Below, piece after piece: positions 1-7,344 of a stretch of 38,315 nt of DNA. Source of the DNA: an uncultured Granulosicoccaceae bacterium (GTDB lineage Bacteria; Pseudomonadota; Gammaproteobacteria; Granulosicoccales; Granulosicoccaceae); assembly GCA_937922945.1 (NCBI GenBank), contig CAKZUP010000100.1, forward strand, positions 1-38,315. The letters run 5' to 3'. Numbering within the stretch: position 1 is the stretch's first letter; each line of letters starts with the position of its first letter. The notes beneath the pieces were generated by a model. That model made no database searches. It was not told the origin of the DNA and worked only from the letters and a program-made list of their open reading frames with translations. Made by a program: the position numbers and the translations under genes.

Positions 1-1363
1 AGGCCCGTTCAAATCCACGCGCAACTTCCCATTGCGTTACCGCATTATCGAAGCACTCTTGTTCCCACTCGGCGCAACGCCGGTAGTGAGCAACAACAGC
101 TTCACCCATAGCACTTTTTAGCATGTCAGAATTTGCGAACAGTTCAGTGGCTTCACTGAGTGTTGTGGGGATATCGCCAACACTATCATCGTTGTAAAGA
201 TCGCCGCCAGCCGGGTCTGATAATGGAAGCTTATCTTCGATACCTTTTATACCAGCGGCGATTATCGCCGCTTGCGCAAGATAAGGATTGACATCGGAAC
301 CCGGTATGCGACATTCAATTCGAACGCCATTGGTTCCTTCGCCACATAAACGAAACCCTGCGGTTCTGTTATCAACCGACCAAGCGGTTTTTGTCGGTGC
401 AAACGTGCCCTTTTTAAAACGCTTATACGAATTTATGTACGGTGCCAGAAACACCGTGTACTCGTGAACATGGGCGATCATGCCTGCCACAAAATGCTCC
501 ATTAACGAAGACATACCAAAGCGCCCGCTTTTATCATAAAACGCATTAGCACCGTCTTTCCATAACGATACGTGTATATGGCTTGCGCTGCCGACTTTGT
601 CGGTGTGCCACTTAGGCAAAAACGTGGCGGAGTGTCCCTGTTGCCATGCAATTTCTTTTGTCGCGTGCTTGGCTATAGAGTGGTGATCGGCGCACTTTAT
701 CGCATCGTCGTATTTAATGTTCAGTTCTTCCTGACCGGTTTCAGCCTCACCTTTACTGTTTTCAACTGGAATACCAGCCTCGTAAAGCGAGTTGCGCAAG
801 CGCCGCATAACCGACTCTTCTTTTGTCGTTTGAAATATATGGTAGTCCTCGTTGTAAGCGCTTAACGGTTCGAGATCCATATAGTGTGTTCGTCTATGAT
901 GATCAAGCGACTCACGAAAAATGAAAAACTCAAGCTCGGTGGCCATTTTTGCACTAAAACCCAGTGATGCCAGCTTTTCTATTTGTTGCTTTAATACTTG
1001 TCTTGGTGAGTGCGGCACGGGTTTGTGCGTGTGATGATCGATAACGTCGCATAGAACTAAGGCCGTCGCCTCCAACCAGGGCAGCACTCGCAGCGTGGTT
1101 AAATCCGGCTTCATCACATAATCGCCATAGCCGGCTTCCCAACTACTGGCGGCATAGCCATCCACGGTAGACATATCGAGATCGGTTGCTAAAAGATAAT
1201 CGCAACAATGCGTTTCTTCATGCGCACTTTCCAGAAAATTGGAGACATGAAATCGTTTACCCAGCAACCTGCCCTGCATATCGACAAGACACACCAGCAC
1301 TGTATCTATCAACCCATCATCAGCTGCCTGACTCAGCTCGGCAAGATCTAAAAGACCTTTCAT
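1..1363 (-). CDS. Glutamine synthetase family protein (PuuA-like gamma-glutamyl-amine ligase), 3' end cut off
   Basis: An ATP-dependent glutamate–amine ligase of the glutamine synthetase superfamily; PuuA-type members make gamma-glutamyl derivatives of polyamines or other amines in the cytoplasm. About 454 codons are visible from the ATG at 1361-1363. The N-terminal beta-grasp segment carries DMQGRLLGKRF, the catalytic domain has the TELEFFIF glutamate motif and HIHVSLWKDG, and near the C-terminus RIECRIPGSDVNPYLAQAA matches the PuuA/GlnT-type signature. The last visible residues (WEVARGFER) are close to the usual family end, so only a few codons lie beyond the left edge. It is the last visible gene of the TRAP operon, 82 bases after dctP. 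This suggests the imported compound is an amine or is gamma-glutamylated. True ammonia-assimilating GlnA is less likely because the adenylylation-region signature is not apparent. The substrate is unknown. Confidence 0.88.
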   Translation of the reverse strand, partial: MKGLLDLAELSQAADDGLIDTVLVCLVDMQGRLLGKRFHVSNFLESAHEETHCCDYLLATDLDMSTVDGYAASSWEAGYGDYVMKPDLTTLRVLPWLEATALVLCDVIDHHTHKPVPHSPRQVLKQQIEKLASLGFSAKMATELEFFIFRESLDHHRRTHYMDLEPLSAYNEDYHIFQTTKEESVMRRLRNSLYEAGIPVENSKGEAETGQEELNIKYDDAIKCADHHSIAKHATKEIAWQQGHSATFLPKWHTDKVGSASHIHVSLWKDGANAFYDKSGRFGMSSLMEHFVAGMIAHVHEYTVFLAPYINSYKRFKKGTFAPTKTAWSVDNRTAGFRLCGEGTNGVRIECRIPGSDVNPYLAQAAIIAAGIKGIEDKLPLSDPAGGDLYNDDSVGDIPTTLSEATELFANSDMLKSAMGEAVVAHYRRCAEWEQECFDNAVTQWEVARGFERA

Positions 1364-1379
1364 GTCATTGACTCCAGAA

Positions 1380-1437
1380 GTTTAAACGCCACCCCACCTA
1401 AAGTGGAGTGGCTGTGCATTGTGCTATGGCGTTAAAC
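1380..1437 (-). other. Intercistronic inverted repeats between dctP and the ligase gene
   Basis: An imperfect 10-bp inverted repeat (GCCACCCCAC at 1388-1397 and GTGGAGTGGC at 1403-1412, one mismatch, 5-base loop) lies inside a second repeat (GTTTAAACGCCA at 1380-1391 and TGGCGTTAAAC at 1427-1437, one bulged A). The GCCA at 1388-1391 belongs to both stems, so the two hairpins are mutually exclusive. There is no clear U-tract on the minus transcript, so a simple intrinsic terminator is unlikely. An attenuating or mRNA-stabilising element is possible. Confidence 0.45.
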
Positions 1438-1445
1438 TTGACAGA

Positions 1446-2480
1446 CTAGCCGTAGCGGTATGGACGCCCTGCTTTTTGCATATCGTCGTTGTATTTGCGG
1501 AAAATCTCCACCACCTTCGCCTTGGTTTCAGATTCTTTGGCTATTTCATCCCAGAAACTAATCGCTGCGCTTTCAACTTGCGCCCACTCTTCATCTGGAA
1601 TAGTGGTGAGCTGCATCTTGGTACCGTTTACACGTAAGTCTGCCTCGCCACCCCAATACCACCATTGACGGTAGTAATGACTCTGTTCCATACAAACAGT
1701 CAGCAACTCTTTTAAATTTTCCGGCAACTCTTCCCAGCGTTCGTTATTCGCAAAGAAGTGACCTATCCATGCACCGGAGATATTGTTGGTGAGAAAGTAG
1801 TTAGTCACATCGGCCCAGCCAACGGTATAGTCTTCGGTTATTCCCGACCAGGCAATACCGTCAAGCTCACCGGTTTGCACCGCAACTTCAATATCCTCCC
1901 AAGGCAAAGTAACGGGTACAACACCAAACTGCGACAGGAATCGACCGGCAGTTGGAAAAGTAAACACGCGCTTTCCTTTAAGATCGGCCAGAGAATTAAT
2001 AGGATCTTTTGTCGCAAAGTGACACGGATCCCATGCACCAGCAGAAATATGCTTTACGCCAACCTTTTTATATTCTTCGTCCCAAATTTCATTCAACCCG
2101 TATTGGTTGAACAAAACAGGTACATCGAGTGAGTAACGACTACCAAACGGAAAATACCCGCCGAACACGGTCACTTCCGTTGGTGAGGCCATAGAGTCGT
2201 CATCGGATTGCACCGCATCGATCGTTCCACGCTGCATAGCCTGAAACAACTCCCCGGTTGGTACCAACTGATCTGCATAGAAAAGTTCAATTTCCATTTG
2301 ATCGCCAGCAATTTTATTGAACTTGTCAATTGCAGGTTTAACCACGTGCTCTGCTAATGCGGTACCTGCGTAGGTTTGCATCCTCCACTTTATTTTGGAT
2401 TGCGCAATTACTGGCGCTGTAATAGTGGCGGCCGTACCAGCTACAGCAGCCTTTTTAATAAACGAGCGTCGATCTGTCAT
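1446..2480 (-). CDS. dctP: TRAP transporter substrate-binding protein (DctP family)
   Basis: Periplasmic solute-binding subunit of a tripartite ATP-independent transporter, 344 residues, the normal DctP size. The N-terminus has a twin-arginine-type signal (DRRSFIKK, then a hydrophobic alanine-rich stretch and VIAQ), so export through Tat is likely. The mature protein begins KWRMQTYAG and carries the family pattern around LADLKGKRVF and the conserved substrate-contact region near VAVQTGELDGIAW. The ATG at 2478-2480 has a good ribosome site (GAGGGA) a few bases upstream. It follows dctM by about 35 bases. The overall look recalls DctP proteins annotated for mannitol/chloroaromatic-type or other organic acids, but the ligand cannot be read from sequence. 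Context with a PuuA-like ligase and a formylglutamate-amidohydrolase-like enzyme points to an amino-acid- or amine-derived carboxylate. Confidence 0.93.
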   Translation of the reverse strand: MTDRRSFIKKAAVAGTAATITAPVIAQSKIKWRMQTYAGTALAEHVVKPAIDKFNKIAGDQMEIELFYADQLVPTGELFQAMQRGTIDAVQSDDDSMASPTEVTVFGGYFPFGSRYSLDVPVLFNQYGLNEIWDEEYKKVGVKHISAGAWDPCHFATKDPINSLADLKGKRVFTFPTAGRFLSQFGVVPVTLPWEDIEVAVQTGELDGIAWSGITEDYTVGWADVTNYFLTNNISGAWIGHFFANNERWEELPENLKELLTVCMEQSHYYRQWWYWGGEADLRVNGTKMQLTTIPDEEWAQVESAAISFWDEIAKESETKAKVVEIFRKYNDDMQKAGRPYRYG

Positions 2481-2514
2481 TGATTGTCCCTCTAACTATT
2501 AACGGTTCTACCGT

Positions 2515-3840
2515 TTATTTCCCATAAACGGTTTCAGGCAGCCACAGTGCGATTTGTGGAAACACCATGACCAGAGTTAACGCAAAAACCATCACCATCA
2601 CAAACGGCACAATGGAGCGATAAATATCTCCAAGCGCAATTTCCGGTGGTGACATAGCGCGCATTAAAAACAGGTTGTAACCAAAAGGTGGTGTCATGTA
2701 GGCGACCTGAGTGGTAATGGTGTAGAGCACGCCATACCAGATTAAGTCGAAACCCAATGCACCTACTAACGGTATATACAATGGAGCAACGATAACCAAC
2801 ATTGCGGTATCGTCCAAAAATGTCCCCATGACGATAAAACTCAGCTGCATGAGAATCAGAATCATCCAAGGTGATAAACCCAGCTTTTCAGTAAACAGAC
2901 TTTCAATGGCTTTAACAGCGCCCAAGCCATCGAACACGGCACCAAAAGTTAATGCAGCAAGAATGATCCACATAAACATACAGGTAATGCCCAGTGTGTT
3001 TTTCAATGATGTATCGAATACTTTCCACGTCATTCGTCGTTTGAACACGGCTGCGCAAAACGCTGCACACGCACCAATCGCTGAGCTTTCCACTAACGAT
3101 GTCCAGCCTTTAACAAACGGAATCATCATGGCGAAGAAGATAAACAGAGGCAGCAAACCGGATAACAGCAACTTGTATTTTTCGGCTTTTGGCATGCTGC
3201 GTTCTTCAACGGACAAAACCGGACCGAGCTTCGGGTTGAGCTTGCAACGAATAGCGATATAAATAACGAACATGGCAGCCATCATCAAGCCCGGTAAGAT
3301 TCCAGCCAACCATAGTTGCCCTACCGGCTGCCGTGCAATCATGGCGTACAATACAAGCACCACAGAGGGCGGCACCAGAATCCCCAAGGAGCTACCTGCC
3401 TGCACCACGCCGGTGACCATGCGTTTGTCGTACCCCCTTCGCAACAACTCCGGCAACGCAATGGTGGCACCGATAGCCATACCCGCGACAGACAAACCGT
3501 TCATGGCCGAAATAAGCACCATCAGCCCGATAGTCCCTATGGCCAGCCCGCCGGAAATACCACCCATCCATACATGGAACATACGATAAAGATCGTTAGC
3601 GATACCGCTCTCAGACAGGATGTAACCCATAAACACGAACATGGGCACAGTGAGCAGCGGATACCAACGCATAACCTTAATGGTTTGGGCAAACGCGATA
3701 TCGAAACCACCACGCTCGCCCCACAAAAACAATGCTGCAATAACCGCAACAAAACCAATGGCACCGAACACACGCTGGCCTGAGAACAACAACAGCATCA
3801 TGGATGCAAACATGAGTAACGCGATGACTTCGTAGCTCAT
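2515..3840 (-). CDS. dctM: TRAP transporter large permease (DctM family)
   Basis: Large integral membrane subunit that translocates the solute with a sodium gradient. It has 441 residues and about a dozen hydrophobic helices throughout, the usual DctM size. Typical features are the GYILSESGIA motif after the third helix, the glycine-rich GGISGGLAIGTIG stretch, the SSLGILVPPS motif at the first re-entrant region, and GTFLDDTAMLVIVAPL with TPPFGYNLFLMR in the second half. Its ATG overlaps the dctQ stop by four bases (ATGA), so the two are translationally coupled. Dicarboxylate-like solutes are typical of the family, but the actual substrate is not predictable here. Confidence 0.95.
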   Translation of the reverse strand: MSYEVIALLMFASMMLLLFSGQRVFGAIGFVAVIAALFLWGERGGFDIAFAQTIKVMRWYPLLTVPMFVFMGYILSESGIANDLYRMFHVWMGGISGGLAIGTIGLMVLISAMNGLSVAGMAIGATIALPELLRRGYDKRMVTGVVQAGSSLGILVPPSVVLVLYAMIARQPVGQLWLAGILPGLMMAAMFVIYIAIRCKLNPKLGPVLSVEERSMPKAEKYKLLLSGLLPLFIFFAMMIPFVKGWTSLVESSAIGACAAFCAAVFKRRMTWKVFDTSLKNTLGITCMFMWIILAALTFGAVFDGLGAVKAIESLFTEKLGLSPWMILILMQLSFIVMGTFLDDTAMLVIVAPLYIPLVGALGFDLIWYGVLYTITTQVAYMTPPFGYNLFLMRAMSPPEIALGDIYRSIVPFVMVMVFALTLVMVFPQIALWLPETVYGK

Positions 3841-4481
3841 GATACGCCCCGCGAATCATCGGATGCTGAAGTGTTGCCTAGAGTGCCGCCATGTCCATCT
3901 GGCTTATTTCGGTTAGTGATAGGCTCGCCTTTTATGCGCAAGATATCTTTAAAAAGTTCTGACAAGGCCTGCAATAGCATCAGAACAACACCAACACAAA
4001 TCACAGCTTTTATAGGCCACAGGTACGGTCGCCAGATGGTGCGGCTTCGTTCCATTGTGCCAGTTTCTTCCGTACCGGTTAGCAGCCCGACAAAAAACCC
4101 GACAGCATCCTTTCCGAAGTACCCTAACGAATAAGCGGTTGAGCTAATACCACCCCAAAGCAGCACCAACAGATAAACCAGCAAACAAAAAACCATAATT
4201 GCATCGGTGATGGCTTTACGCTTAACCGACCAATTGTCGTAGAACAAATCCATGCGCACATGCGAACCCATTTGAATGGCATACGGGCCGCCTAAAATGA
4301 AGTAGGCCACCATGGCAAACTGTGCGGCTTCCAACGTCCACAGCGACGGTTGATCGCCAAATTTACTGATAATCGACCATAGTAAAATGGCCATCATGGC
4401 AAATATGCCATAAACCATGACACGCCCGATGCCAGCGTTAAACGCATCGACCACCTTAATGAACCCGCGCATAAATCTCAT
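3837..4481 (-). CDS. dctQ: TRAP transporter small permease (DctQ family)
   Basis: Small membrane subunit of the TRAP transporter, 214 residues. Four hydrophobic helices are visible (roughly residues 20-40, 53-68, 93-112 and 155-175). The stretch GGPYAIQMGSHVRMDLFYD matches the conserved DctQ pattern in which a charged loop follows the second helix. Between helices three and four is an insertion around KDAVGFFVGLLTGTEETG, slightly longer than in compact DctQ proteins. The hydrophilic C-terminal tail is about 40 residues. The start codon overlaps the stop of the upstream amidohydrolase gene (ATGA), and its stop overlaps the dctM start. The operon is therefore tightly coupled. Confidence 0.92.
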   Translation of the reverse strand: MRFMRGFIKVVDAFNAGIGRVMVYGIFAMMAILLWSIISKFGDQPSLWTLEAAQFAMVAYFILGGPYAIQMGSHVRMDLFYDNWSVKRKAITDAIMVFCLLVYLLVLLWGGISSTAYSLGYFGKDAVGFFVGLLTGTEETGTMERSRTIWRPYLWPIKAVICVGVVLMLLQALSELFKDILRIKGEPITNRNKPDGHGGTLGNTSASDDSRGVS

Positions 4482-5230
4482 GGACGTGCTCTACTCGGTG
4501 AATTCGGCTCAAGCAAAGTCAGCGCATCCAGTAACCAGGCTTGAAGGGCTTGAGCCATTGCGGCGCATTGTTCATTTGTTGTAATTAACGTATTGCTTAC
4601 CTCAACCATCACATTAAGTAACCCATTGGGTAGCGCATGGAGCTGCAACGTATGAGTTACACCATCTTCTGGCCCGTATGGGCTATTGCGCTGAATGTTA
4701 AAGCCGGAAGCACAACCGAGAATAGCGTCAGCCAGCCGCGCATCCTCATCGTGAAGAATGCCAATCTCTACTGATCTTTTTTTACCTTTATACACTGGCG
4801 TAAAACTGTGGATAGTGACAATAACGGGCGTAACCGGATGTTGCGACAAGACATTACTCAAAGCTCGTTTAAAAGGCTCATAGTAAGTTGCTATGCGATG
4901 CTTTATTTCAGCATCACTTAGATCAACGTTTCCGGGCACTGTCCGATCCTCACTACACTGAGCTATAGCAGATGCCGCCTCGGGAGGCCGGTTTAGATCG
5001 TATATAAGTCGAGAAACAGTACCTTCAACTAACACAGCGTTTAATGCACTGGACAAGTACCGAGCCATTAAAAGCGCCCCCGGGTCCCAGGCGATATGGC
5101 TTTTAGCATCTTCGGCAGAAAGGCCTAACTGATTAAATGACGGTGGGATTAATGCACTGGCATGCTCGCACACCAGCACGATTGGGTGGGTCCCTTTGGC
5201 ATTGTGTACGTTGACGGCGCAATTAGTCAT
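4478..5230 (-). CDS. N-formylglutamate amidohydrolase family protein
   Basis: Zinc-dependent amidohydrolase of the N-formylglutamate deformylase (HutG-like) family, predicted cytoplasmic, 250 residues from the ATG at 5228-5230. The reading frame extends upstream to 5305, but that extension runs into the divergent regulator's promoter and shows no family similarity. Key motifs are VLVCEHAS (residues 18-25, with Glu22/His23 as probable metal and substrate contacts), HIAWDPGA (45-52), SRLIYDLNRPP (73-83) and TIHSFTPVYKG, which ends in the family's conserved His-Ser-Phe. Classical members release formate and glutamate from N-formylglutamate in histidine degradation, but no hut genes are present. 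As first gene of an operon with a TRAP importer and a glutamine-synthetase-like ligase, it probably cleaves an N-acyl or gamma-glutamyl compound. This role is inference. Confidence 0.85.
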   Translation of the reverse strand: MTNCAVNVHNAKGTHPIVLVCEHASALIPPSFNQLGLSAEDAKSHIAWDPGALLMARYLSSALNAVLVEGTVSRLIYDLNRPPEAASAIAQCSEDRTVPGNVDLSDAEIKHRIATYYEPFKRALSNVLSQHPVTPVIVTIHSFTPVYKGKKRSVEIGILHDEDARLADAILGCASGFNIQRNSPYGPEDGVTHTLQLHALPNGLLNVMVEVSNTLITTNEQCAAMAQALQAWLLDALTLLEPNSPSRARP

Positions 5231-5329
5231 ATTTCTATTTGCTGCTCTTGTTGCTGTAAAGTATTCTTCAGAACGGTTGCTTGTGTCAAGAGTTTTACAA
5301 CGCAAGTGTTTTTCAACAGAGGAACATCA
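5231..5329. promoter_or_regulatory. Divergent promoter region, amidohydrolase/TRAP operon versus RpiR regulator
   Basis: A 99-base spacer between two divergent starts, the usual place for an RpiR-type autoregulated operator. It contains TGTAAA at 5255-5260 and its reverse complement TTTACA at 5294-5299. AGAGGA at 5318-5323 is a good ribosome site for the ATG at 5330. No confident -35/-10 pair was found. Confidence 0.4.
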
Positions 5330-6190
5330 ATGTTACGCAATACGGTTGCAGATAAACTAAGGAAAGAGATTGACAACCTTACCCCTTTGGAGAAACAACT
5401 CAGCGATGTCATTCTGCAAAACTACCCCGTAAGCGGACTAGGCAGCATAACGGCACTGGCAGAAGCTGCAAATGTATCCACACCCACTGTAGCTCGCTTG
5501 GTTCAAAAGCTAGGCTTTAGTGGTTTTCCGGACTTTCAACGCACATTAAGAGAGGAACTTGATGAAACCATTTCCAGCCCGCTAACCAAGCGCGACAAAT
5601 GGGTGCATAACGCACCAGATGAGCACATATTAAATAGCTTTACCAAGGCAGCTATCGATAACATACGCCAGTTTTTAAGTGACGTTGATCCGAAAGAGTT
5701 TGATCGTGCGTGCAAGTTGTTGTCTGATGAAAATCGAAGGGTGTTTGTCGTTGGAGGCCGAATCACTCGCACCCTTGCAGATTACTTTTTTCTACACCTG
5801 CAAGTCACCCGTACCAATGTAACCCAAATTGCATCCAACTCAAGCGCTTGGCCACACTATTTATTAGAAGTATCAAAAGGCGATGTTATCGTGGTGTATG
5901 ACGTAAGACGATATGAAAACTCAATGCTACGATTAGCCCAGATGGCCAGCGAGCGTAAAGCCAAGGTTATTTTATTTACCGATCAATGGACGTCGCCCAT
6001 TGCAAAATACGCCAGCGTCATTTTTCGTAATCGAATCTCTGTACCGTCGAGTTGGGATTCGAACATTACTACCATGCTTATAACGGAAGCTTTGTTAGCC
6101 AAACTTCAGGAACATGATTGGAAGAACACGAAAAAGCGCATGGAAGACCTGGAAGTGATGTTTGATAGAACGAAGTTTTTTCGAAAATAA
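5330..6190 (+). CDS. MurR/RpiR family transcriptional regulator (HTH plus SIS domain)
   Basis: Transcription factor of 286 residues. The N-terminal RpiR-type helix-turn-helix includes ITALAEAANVSTPTVARLVQ followed by LGFSGFPDFQRTLREEL. The C-terminal SIS domain (about residues 125-265, starting at VFVVGGRITRTLADYF) normally senses a phosphosugar or other small ligand. The ATG at 5330 is preferred to the longer frame from 5162 because it has an AGAGGA ribosome site 6 bases upstream, and because the longer frame overlaps the divergent gene and has no family similarity there. Its divergent orientation to the amidohydrolase–TRAP–ligase operon makes it the probable local regulator. RpiR proteins may repress or activate, so the sign cannot be told from sequence. 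Confidence 0.93.
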   Translation: MLRNTVADKLRKEIDNLTPLEKQLSDVILQNYPVSGLGSITALAEAANVSTPTVARLVQKLGFSGFPDFQRTLREELDETISSPLTKRDKWVHNAPDEHILNSFTKAAIDNIRQFLSDVDPKEFDRACKLLSDENRRVFVVGGRITRTLADYFFLHLQVTRTNVTQIASNSSAWPHYLLEVSKGDVIVVYDVRRYENSMLRLAQMASERKAKVILFTDQWTSPIAKYASVIFRNRISVPSSWDSNITTMLITEALLAKLQEHDWKNTKKRMEDLEVMFDRTKFFRK

Positions 6191-6193
6191 ACT

Positions 6194-6207
6194 TAGCGTT
6201 ATCGCTT
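6194..6207. terminator. Weak bidirectional hairpin between convergent genes
   Basis: Convergent genes meet here. AGCG at 6195-6198 and CGCT at 6203-6206 with a TTAT loop form a short stem, with short A/T runs on either side. It is a weak candidate for a shared terminator; nothing stronger is present in the 32-base gap. Confidence 0.25.
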
Positions 6208-6222
6208 AACTTTGGTAAAACA

Positions 6223-7344
6223 CTAGTTTTTAGAGTCCGATAGCGCATCCGCAACTCCTGCTTCCATTAAAGCAACGGATCTCATTGCATCTTCGGGCCT
6301 TAACAATTGCGGCGCATAACTCTTTACTCCTACTTCAGAATCGAACTCAGAATCGACCTCAGAACCCACTTCAGAACCGAAGATAGATTTAAATATACGA
6401 CTGTATGCACGCTCTTTATCGAGACCAGCAACATCCTGTTTCACGCCATTAACACTAATTGCATTGCTGTTAATTCCACACACCATCTCACCACCTTCAA
6501 AAATTATGGTGAGTGTTTTTTCATCGGCTACATGCATTTTCCCACCAGCTATCGCCAATTTGATTCTGGGTGCCAACAACCCACCGCTTCTACTCTTGGG
6601 AACAACGGAAAAATGAAAATCGAATTTATTAATGATAGCCAGCCCTTCAAGCTCATGAAACTCTACCGATGTATTGTCTATATCCACCATATCGACCGAT
6701 GAAACCAACGGCCCCAGAATAGATTCGAAACACGGCAATGCATGGACTCCATGCTCTATTGCATAACCAGCACTGAAGGTATCGGGGTTACCAAATGATT
6801 TTTTCTCGAACGACCTAAAACGGATTCCGGTGACCTTCCCATGATGACTAACCAAATCGGCAATATTTTCACCCAACCAACCAACAACAGGTTTTCCGAT
6901 GTAGTGATCAATACAGTAAAAAGTCAAGTTAGATTTAGCCTTCAACCTATTCGAGAACACATCAGTGAACAATGCGGTCGAAGGCAGAAACGGTTTCTCT
7001 ACGATGATGCGGGCCTCTAGATTACTTACTGTGGCAAGCAAATACTCTATGATTAACTTATGGGATTGCGGCGTGGTCGCAATAATGAAAGTCGCTATTG
7101 ACTGATCTTCAATAAATTGCGTTAACGCATCAGACCCCCATTCCAGTACTTTATCGTCTGAATTAGCAATGGCCTTTAATTCTACATAGGCCACGCCATC
7201 CTGTACTCGCGCAGGCATGTCTACTTTATATTTATTCTTCACAACATCGCCATACCCGAACACGAGTACAGAGTAGTTTTTTTCAGTACGAATGATATCA
7301 CCACGTTTACCAGTGAACTCATCGCTATGTTGATCAGATGTCAT
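6223..7344 (-). CDS. Divergent glucose-6-phosphate dehydrogenase-like / Gfo-Idh-MocA-fold oxidoreductase
   Basis: Predicted NAD(P)-dependent sugar or sugar-phosphate dehydrogenase, 373 residues from the ATG at 7344. A frame extension to a TTG at 7383 exists but overlaps the upstream gene further. The N-terminal Rossmann start VLVFGYGDVVKNKY (residues 26-39) and IIATTPQSH suggest the Gfo/Idh fold. IIVEKPF (113-119) is shared by Gfo/Idh and G6PD, and IDHYIGK (145-151) closely matches the G6PD phosphate-binding signature RIDHYLGKE with the same spacing from EKP as in classical Zwf. EHGVHAL (about 198-204) may hold the catalytic histidine. It is much shorter than true G6PD (about 490 residues), and Arg before IDHY is replaced by Cys. 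An acidic four-fold repeat lies at residues 323-338. The upstream membrane protein gene overlaps it by 11 bases. The substrate is unknown; a housekeeping Zwf is unlikely. Confidence 0.7.
   Translation of the reverse strand: MTSDQHSDEFTGKRGDIIRTEKNYSVLVFGYGDVVKNKYKVDMPARVQDGVAYVELKAIANSDDKVLEWGSDALTQFIEDQSIATFIIATTPQSHKLIIEYLLATVSNLEARIIVEKPFLPSTALFTDVFSNRLKAKSNLTFYCIDHYIGKPVVGWLGENIADLVSHHGKVTGIRFRSFEKKSFGNPDTFSAGYAIEHGVHALPCFESILGPLVSSVDMVDIDNTSVEFHELEGLAIINKFDFHFSVVPKSRSGGLLAPRIKLAIAGGKMHVADEKTLTIIFEGGEMVCGINSNAISVNGVKQDVAGLDKERAYSRIFKSIFGSEVGSEVDSEFDSEVGVKSYAPQLLRPEDAMRSVALMEAGVADALSDSKN
6331..6378 (-). repeat. 12-bp in-frame tandem repeat encoding GSEV-like tetrapeptides
   Basis: Four 12-base units encode GSEV, GSEV, DSEF and DSEV in the oxidoreductase gene (residues 323-338). 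The units differ at few bases, so slippage expansion of an acidic linker is likely. The stretch sits between the main fold and a conserved-looking C-terminal helix (LLRPEDAMRSVALMEAG). Confidence 0.7.

Noticed and set aside
572..865. 97-codon plus-strand frame
   Set aside because: It lies wholly antisense to the conserved glutamine-synthetase-family gene and shows no protein-like motif.
5231..5305. 25-codon N-terminal extension of the amidohydrolase and the overlapping extension of the RpiR frame
   Set aside because: The two extensions would overlap on opposite strands; both families begin at the internal ATGs, and AGAGGA precedes the RpiR start.
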